Positions 7,048 through 11,107 of a stretch of DNA of 11,107 nucleotides are shown here, piece by piece. The DNA is taken from assembly GCA_946480065.1 (NCBI GenBank), contig CAMLJA010000039.1, positions 1 to 11,107 of the forward strand, read 5' to 3'. Source of the DNA: an uncultured Thermomonas sp. GTDB taxonomy: Bacteria; Pseudomonadota; Gammaproteobacteria; Xanthomonadales; Xanthomonadaceae. The notes below the pieces were generated by a model. The model was given only the letters and a program-made list of their open reading frames with translations. It made no database searches and was not told the DNA's origin. Position 1 is the stretch's first letter. Every line of letters begins with the position of its first letter. Made by a program: the position numbers and the translations under genes.

Positions 7048-8250
7048 GTGTCGAACGAAAGCAAGCAGGAAGAGCAGCAGATCCTCGAAAACCGCGACAA
7101 GCCGGAACTCGAAACGGGCCTCGACGCGGTGTCGGCCCCCCCGGCCCCGCCGGCCGCCGGCGCCCCCCAGCAGCGCAAGCCGCTGGACATCACCAAGCTC
7201 AAGGTCGAGAAGGGCTGCTCGCGCGGCCTGGCCGGCTGGCTCGGCCAGCACCGGCTGTCCCTAGCGATCACCTCCTACCAGACCGGCCGCATCTACCTGG
7301 TCGGCAGCGACAAGCAGGGCCGGGTCTCGTTCTTCGAGCGCATCTTCGAGCGCGCCATGGGCGTGGTCGGCAACGCGCAGCGCATCTACCTGGGCGGGCT
7401 GTACCAGCTGTGGCGGTTCGAGAACGTGCTGCGCCCGAACGAGGTCATCCACGGCCAGTTCGACAAGTGCTACGTGCCGCGCAACGCGCAGACCATCGGC
7501 GACCTGGACATCCACGAGCTGGGGATCCGCAAGAACGGCAAGGTGGTGTTCGTCAACACCAAGTACTCGTGCCTGGCCGAGCTCAGCCAGACCCACAGCT
7601 TCAAGGCGATCTGGAAGCCCAAGTTCATCAGCAAGCTGGCGCCCGAGGACAGGTGCCACCTGAACGGCCTGGCGATGGTCGACGGCGAACCCAAGTACGT
7701 GACCGCCGTGTGCCGCAGCGACGCGGTGGACGGCTGGCGCGACCGCCGGCAGGACGGCGGCGTGGTGATCGACGTCGAGACCGACGAGATCGTCTGCGAA
7801 GGGCTGTCGATGCCGCACTCGCCGCGCTGGCACAACGGCAGGCTGTGGCTGCTCAACGCCGGCACCGGCCACCTGGGCTGGGTCGACTTCGAGAAGAAGG
7901 CGTTCGTGCCGCACGCCTTCGTCCCCGGCTTCGCGCGCGGGCTGTCGATCATCGGCAACGTCGCCGCTGTGGGGCTGTCCAAGCCGCGCAACCAGCGCTT
8001 CGAGGGCCTGCAGCTGGACGAGGAGCTGAAGAAGCGCGACGTGGAGCCGTGGTGCGGGGTGCAGATCGTCTCCCTGGCCAACGGCGACGTCACCAACTGG
8101 ATCCGCTTCGAGGGCGACATCACCGAGATCTTCGACATCGCGTTCCTGCCGAACGTGAAGCACCCGATGATGATCGGCCTGCGCACCGCGGAGATCCGCG
8201 ACCTGATCACCTTCGAATCCGACCTGCCGGTGGAGGCGCCCGCAGCATGA
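7048..8250 (+). CDS. TIGR03032 / DUF4915 family protein
   Basis: This 400-residue protein has no signal peptide or membrane segment, so it is probably cytoplasmic. GTG at 7048 is the first possible start after the in-frame TAG at 7024-7026, with a weak GGAA at 7039-7042. Residues 1-45 are a polar, Pro/Ala-rich, probably disordered extension. The family core begins near residue 56 (GCSRGLAGWL, then SLAITSYQTG at 71-80). It carries the hallmark stretches CYVPR (141-145), GDLDIHELG (152-160), CHLNGLA (203-209), MPHSPRWHNGRLWLLNAGTG (255-274) and VGLSKPRNQRFEGL further on. These match my memory of TIGR03032/DUF4915. Repeated beta-strand blocks suggest a propeller-like fold, which is inferred. The biochemical function of the family is not known to me. 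The gene follows the giant autotransporter and overlaps the EF-hand gene by 4 nt, so a role linked to the surface protein is plausible but unproven. Confidence 0.85.
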   Translation: MSNESKQEEQQILENRDKPELETGLDAVSAPPAPPAAGAPQQRKPLDITKLKVEKGCSRGLAGWLGQHRLSLAITSYQTGRIYLVGSDKQGRVSFFERIFERAMGVVGNAQRIYLGGLYQLWRFENVLRPNEVIHGQFDKCYVPRNAQTIGDLDIHELGIRKNGKVVFVNTKYSCLAELSQTHSFKAIWKPKFISKLAPEDRCHLNGLAMVDGEPKYVTAVCRSDAVDGWRDRRQDGGVVIDVETDEIVCEGLSMPHSPRWHNGRLWLLNAGTGHLGWVDFEKKAFVPHAFVPGFARGLSIIGNVAAVGLSKPRNQRFEGLQLDEELKKRDVEPWCGVQIVSLANGDVTNWIRFEGDITEIFDIAFLPNVKHPMMIGLRTAEIRDLITFESDLPVEAPAA

Positions 8251-8687
8251 GCAACCGATACCCCAAGGCCCTCCTGTTCGCCGCGCTGGTACTGGCCGCC
8301 GCACCGGCGGTGGCGCAGCAGCAGGGCAAGCCCGCCAGGCCCGCCGCGGTGGCGGATCCGGCCGCGCAGGCCTTCCGCGGCTGGGACAAGGACCACAACG
8401 GCAGCCTGTCGCTGGCGGAGTTCCGCGCCGGCTGGCAGCAGGTCCAGCGCATGGCGGAGACGCAGGCGCGCCTGCGCCACCAGTTCGCCACCGTCGATGC
8501 CAACCACAGCGGGGCGATCGAGGCGGCCGAGTACGGCAACCTGGTGCTGGTGAAGAACGCCGGCAAGTCGGCACCGCCGCTGGCGCGCTTCGATGCGAAC
8601 GCCGATGGCAAGCTGCAGTTCGCCGAATACCTGAAGCTGGTCCAGGGCATGGCGCCGGCCGCGCCGGCCAAGGGAGCGGCGAAGTGA
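8247..8687 (+). CDS. Secreted/periplasmic EF-hand calcium-binding protein
   Basis: This is a 146-residue protein. Residues 1-23 form a clear Sec signal peptide (YPK, then a hydrophobic ALLFAALVLAAAP core, then AVA before QQQ). Three canonical EF-hand loops follow: 47-58 (DKDHNGSLSLAE), 84-95 (DANHSGAIEAAE) and 116-127 (DANADGKLQFAE). All keep acidic or Asn/Ser ligands at loop positions 1, 3 and 5, Gly at position 6 and Glu at position 12, so each should bind calcium. The spacing (37 and 32 residues) fits helix-loop-helix units, with the first loop unpaired or paired across a dimer. The tail is Ala/Pro/Lys-rich. ATG at 8247 overlaps the upstream stop (ATGA, 8247-8250), which sets the start and implies translational coupling. 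The protein is likely periplasmic or surface-released. It may act as a calcium sensor or chaperone for neighbouring exported proteins, which is inferred only from position. Confidence 0.9.
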   Translation: MSNRYPKALLFAALVLAAAPAVAQQQGKPARPAAVADPAAQAFRGWDKDHNGSLSLAEFRAGWQQVQRMAETQARLRHQFATVDANHSGAIEAAEYGNLVLVKNAGKSAPPLARFDANADGKLQFAEYLKLVQGMAPAAPAKGAAK

Positions 8688-9277
8688 GCGCCGACAGGAC
8701 CTACCGGATAGAGCCGGTCTGGAAGCAGGTCACGCCGGAACTGGGCGAGGAGATCCTGGCCTTCTGGCGCGCCAACAAGGCGATCGCCAACGAGGCCGCC
8801 GCCGCGGCGCGCGTGCAGCAGGCCGTATGCGTGGCGCGCGACGACGACGGCGCGATCCAGGGCGTGGGCACCGCGATCGTCAAGGTGCTGCCGCGCCTGC
8901 GCCAGCCGATGTACTACTACCGCCAGTACTTCTCCAGGCAGATGCGCGGCCGCAACCAGATCCGTCCCTTCTACCTGGCGGCCCGCGACATCCTGCAGGC
9001 GCACAACGCCTCGCTGGAGAAGCCCGAGAGCCTGGGCCTGCTGATCGAGCTGGAGAACGGCAAGCTCGCGTCCGCCTACAGCCACGCCTACGAGAAGGCG
9101 TTCGACTCCACCTTCATCGGTTATTCCCCGCGCGGCCTGACCCTGCGGGTGACCTATTTCGAGGGCGCCAGGCTGATGCCGCCCGCCCCGATCCGCGCGC
9201 CTTCGCTCGCGGTCCGCAACGCCCGTCCCAACCCCGCCCGCAAGCCTGTTCCCCGGCGCAGCAGCGACCGGTCCTGA
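8684..9277 (+). CDS. Uncharacterised protein, possibly GNAT-like acyltransferase
   Basis: This 197-residue protein starts with GTG at 8684, overlapping the EF-hand stop (GTGA, 8684-8687), so it is the third coupled gene. There is no signal peptide. The N-terminal ~165 residues look folded. A helix containing EEILAFWRANKAI is followed by AVCVARDDDGAIQGVGTAIVKV (two strands joined by a DDDG turn), the aromatic MYYYRQYFSRQMRGRN, a helix FYLAARDIL, then LGLLIELEN and TLRVTYFEG strands. This alternation, with a short helix after the YYYR segment, resembles GNAT proteins, but I see no clean acetyl-CoA Q/RxxGxG/A loop. The assignment is therefore weak. The last ~30 residues are basic and Pro/Arg-rich, and probably disordered. 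If it is an acyltransferase, the passenger or its neighbours would be candidate substrates, which is speculation. Confidence 0.75.
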   Translation: MSADRTYRIEPVWKQVTPELGEEILAFWRANKAIANEAAAAARVQQAVCVARDDDGAIQGVGTAIVKVLPRLRQPMYYYRQYFSRQMRGRNQIRPFYLAARDILQAHNASLEKPESLGLLIELENGKLASAYSHAYEKAFDSTFIGYSPRGLTLRVTYFEGARLMPPAPIRAPSLAVRNARPNPARKPVPRRSSDRS

Positions 9278-9284
9278 TCACCAC

Positions 9285-9288
9285 GGAG
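9285..9288 (+). promoter_or_regulatory. Shine-Dalgarno GGAG for the M4 peptidase
   Basis: GGAG lies 9 nt before the ATG at 9298. It is the strongest ribosome binding site in the window and supports this start over the longer open frame that extends upstream to 8827 across the preceding gene. The signal peptide directly after this ATG confirms the choice. Confidence 0.75.
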
Positions 9289-9297
9289 AGCACGTCC

Positions 9298-10926
9298 ATG
9301 AACGTCCAGAAGTCCCTGTTGAGCCTTGCCATCGTTTCCGGCCTCGCCGTCGTTGCGATGCCCGCCGCCGCGGCCGGCAAGCTGAATTCCGTCGCCGCCA
9401 GCCGCGCCAGCGCCCTGATCGGCGGCCATGCCGCCGCAATCCGCCGCGCCGATGCCGACGCCTTCGCCGCGCGCGACGTGGTCGTCGACCGCAACGGCAC
9501 CGAGCACGTCCGCTTCGAGCGCACCTACCGCGGCCTGCCGGTGATCGGCGGCGACTTCGTGGTGCATTCGCGCAACGGCAAGCTGTCCGGCGTCAGCCAG
9601 ACCCTGAAGACCAGCGCCCGCCCGGCCCTGCAGGCGCGCGTCAGCCGCGACCAGGCGATCGTCGAGGCCGGTGCCCGCTTCGGCAGCCGCTTCATCGGCG
9701 CGCCCAGCGCCCGCACCGTGGTCTATGCCCGCGGCGCCACCCCGGTGCTGGCGCACGAGGTCGTCTTCAACGGCATCAAGGCCGACCAGACCCCGACCGA
9801 GATGCACTACTTCGTCGATGCGCGCAGCGGCAAGATCCTAGACCAGTGGGACACCGTGCAGACCGCGCGCCCGGGCCCGGGCGGCGGCAGCAGCTGCACC
9901 GCCACGGCGCAGGTCGGCAGCGGCATGAGCCTGACCGAAGGCACCGTCGCCATCGACACCAGCCTGTGCAACGGCACCTACCAGATGGTCGACCTGACCC
10001 GCGGCGGCGGCGCCACCCACAACATGGCGATGAAGACCTCGGGCATGGGCGCGCTGTACACCGACAGCGACAACATGTGGGGCACCGGCCTGCTCAGCAA
10101 CGCGCAGACCGTGGCGGTCGACGCCCATTATGGCGTCTCGACCACCTGGGACTACTACGCGGAGGTCCATGGCCGCAGCGGCATCGCCAACGACGGCAAG
10201 GGCGCGGTCAGCCGCGTCCACTACGGCCGCAACTACGCCAACGCCTTCTGGAGCGACAGCTGCTTCTGCATGACCTTCGGCGACGGCGACAACGGCGCCA
10301 GCATCCTGCCGCTGGTGGCCATCGACGTGGCCGGCCACGAGATGTCGCACGGCGTGACCAGCCGCTCGGCCGACCTGACCTACTCCGGCGAGTCCGGCGG
10401 CCTGAACGAGGCCACCTCCGACATCTTCGGCACCATGGTCGAGTACTACGCCAACAACAGCAACGACCCGGGCGACTACGTGATCGGCGAGGAGCTGTTC
10501 CCGAACAACGCCGCCATGTCCAACGCGATCCGCTGGATGTTCAAGCCCAGCCTGGACGGCGCGTCGCCGGACTGCTACTCCAGCGGCATCGGCGGCATCG
10601 ACGTGCACTACAGCTCCGGCGTGGCCAACCACTTCTACTATCTCCTCGCGGAGGGCGCGGTGGTCCCGGCCGGCTTCGGCAGCGGCACCTGGGCCAACCT
10701 GACCACGGCCTCGATGGTGTGCAACGGCAACACCGCCATCACCGGCATCGGCCGCGATGCCGCCAGCAAGATCTGGTACCGCGCGCTGACCGTCTACATG
10801 ACCTCCAACACCAACTACGCGGGCGCCCGTGCGGCCACGCTGAGCGCGGCGGCGGATCTGTACGGCAACGGCACGGCCAACTACAACGCCGTCGCGGCGG
10901 CGTGGAGCGCGGTCGGCGTCAACTGA
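9298..10926 (+). CDS. Secreted M4 (thermolysin/elastase-like) zinc metallopeptidase, prepro form
   Basis: This 542-residue protein is complete. Residues 1-26 are a Sec signal peptide ending in PAAAA. Residues ~55-100 form an FTP propeptide (RFERTYRGLPVIGGDFVVHS) and ~110-185 a PepSY-like segment ending in FVDARSGKILDQW. A GPGGG linker precedes the catalytic domain (~198-542). It has the zinc site HEMSH (H347, E348, H351) and GGLNEATSDIFG with third ligand E371, exactly 20 residues after H351 as in thermolysin. D375 matches thermolysin D170, NAFW at 315-318 matches thermolysin N112-W115, and DVHYSSG contains the transition-state His (H437). All catalytic residues are present. Six cysteines (200, 224, 322, 324, 426, 475) suggest disulphides, as in oxidised-periplasm exporters. 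There is no C-terminal PPC domain. Family knowledge: exported, propeptide-inhibited, self-processed, calcium-stabilised, preferring hydrophobic P1'. It starts only 20 nt after the preceding gene, so it may be co-transcribed, and it is closed by the terminator at 10949-10980. Confidence 0.95.
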   Translation: MNVQKSLLSLAIVSGLAVVAMPAAAAGKLNSVAASRASALIGGHAAAIRRADADAFAARDVVVDRNGTEHVRFERTYRGLPVIGGDFVVHSRNGKLSGVSQTLKTSARPALQARVSRDQAIVEAGARFGSRFIGAPSARTVVYARGATPVLAHEVVFNGIKADQTPTEMHYFVDARSGKILDQWDTVQTARPGPGGGSSCTATAQVGSGMSLTEGTVAIDTSLCNGTYQMVDLTRGGGATHNMAMKTSGMGALYTDSDNMWGTGLLSNAQTVAVDAHYGVSTTWDYYAEVHGRSGIANDGKGAVSRVHYGRNYANAFWSDSCFCMTFGDGDNGASILPLVAIDVAGHEMSHGVTSRSADLTYSGESGGLNEATSDIFGTMVEYYANNSNDPGDYVIGEELFPNNAAMSNAIRWMFKPSLDGASPDCYSSGIGGIDVHYSSGVANHFYYLLAEGAVVPAGFGSGTWANLTTASMVCNGNTAITGIGRDAASKIWYRALTVYMTSNTNYAGARAATLSAAADLYGNGTANYNAVAAAWSAVGVN

Positions 10927-10948
10927 TCCGTACCAGGTAATGCAAGAC

Positions 10949-10980
10949 GAACGGCCCGCGCAAGCGGGCCGTTCCTTTTT
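10949..10980 (+). terminator. Intrinsic terminator after the M4 peptidase
   Basis: An 11-bp perfect stem (GAACGGCCCGC, 10949-10959, with GCGGGCCGTTC, 10964-10974) carries a stable GCAA tetraloop and is followed by CTTTTT (10975-10980). It sits 23 nt after the TGA. This is a textbook Rho-independent terminator and marks the 3' end of the operon. Confidence 0.93.
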
Positions 10981-11107
10981 GCGCGGGCGGCGCATCGTTG
11001 GCGGGTGATCGGGCGCGATCGCGAACCAGCGGTTCGCGCGCCGGACGAACGGCCGAGCGCTGGTCGCGAGGGCCGGGAATCGCCCGGGCGGGGCATCGGA
11101 GATGGCG
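10981..11107. other. Intergenic tail, no supported gene
   Basis: These 127 GC-rich bases hold no coding frame that I trust on either strand. There is an 8-bp inverted repeat (CGCGAACC 11020-11027, GGTTCGCG 11031-11038) overlapping a GCGATCGC palindrome at 11015-11022. Its role is unknown, and such short GC palindromes occur by chance at this composition. Confidence 0.5.

Noticed and set aside
7261..8574. Minus-strand 437-codon frame, and the + strand frame from 7410 overlapping the TIGR03032 gene
   Set aside because: Both translate to Arg/Ala/Pro-rich shadow sequence. Only the part of the + frame from 8247 is real (the EF-hand gene).
8827..9297. N-terminal extension of the M4 peptidase back to 8827
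   Set aside because: It overlaps the previous gene and reads as Arg/Pro/Ala-rich shadow. A strong GGAG and a signal peptide mark the start at 9298.
11015..11038. GCGATCGC palindrome with an adjacent 8-bp inverted repeat as a regulatory site
   Set aside because: It is a single short occurrence in very GC-rich sequence, with no neighbouring gene start to regulate inside the window.

Overview
The window is GC-rich, and all five supported genes lie on the + strand. Nearly everything is coding. The overall style (an enormous repeat-built autotransporter with a YSW C-terminus, a TIGR03032/DUF4915 protein, a periplasmic EF-hand protein and a secreted M4 protease with an FTP/PepSY propeptide) fits a gammaproteobacterium of the Xanthomonadaceae/Lysobacteraceae type (Lysobacter, Luteimonas, Xanthomonas relatives). 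This placement is inferred from gene content and composition, since there is no rRNA or other phylogenetic marker here.

Region 1 (2-6979) is the 3' part of a giant type Va autotransporter whose start lies upstream of the window. About 1,790 residues of passenger are built from roughly 60 tandem ~29-residue beta-helix repeats. These are arranged in a higher-order pattern of 583 codons (1749 bp, about 20 small repeats). Two neighbouring copies of the large unit share 1652 bp with no difference found (929-2580 and 2678-4329). Older, diverged copies flank them on both sides. A non-repetitive stalk/linker and a ~290-residue beta-barrel end the protein.

Region 2 (6980-7047) is a short spacer holding a perfect 11-bp hairpin without a T-run.

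Region 3 (7048-9277) is a tightly packed trio. A TIGR03032/DUF4915 protein is joined by ATGA to a signal-peptide-bearing protein with three EF-hands, which is joined by GTGA to a ~197-residue protein of unknown function, possibly GNAT-like. The two 4-nt start/stop overlaps point to translational coupling and one operon.

Region 4 (9298-10926), only 20 nt further on, is a complete prepro M4 (thermolysin/elastase-like) zinc metallopeptidase. It is followed by a strong GC-hairpin/T-run intrinsic terminator (10949-10980). The last 127 bases hold no supported gene.

Working picture (inference): a giant variable surface protein is encoded next to an operon of accessory proteins, one of them exported and calcium-binding, plus a secreted calcium/zinc protease. 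The strongest signal for something unusual is the nested, recently homogenised 1749-bp repeat inside the surface protein gene, together with its neighbouring uncharacterised cassette.
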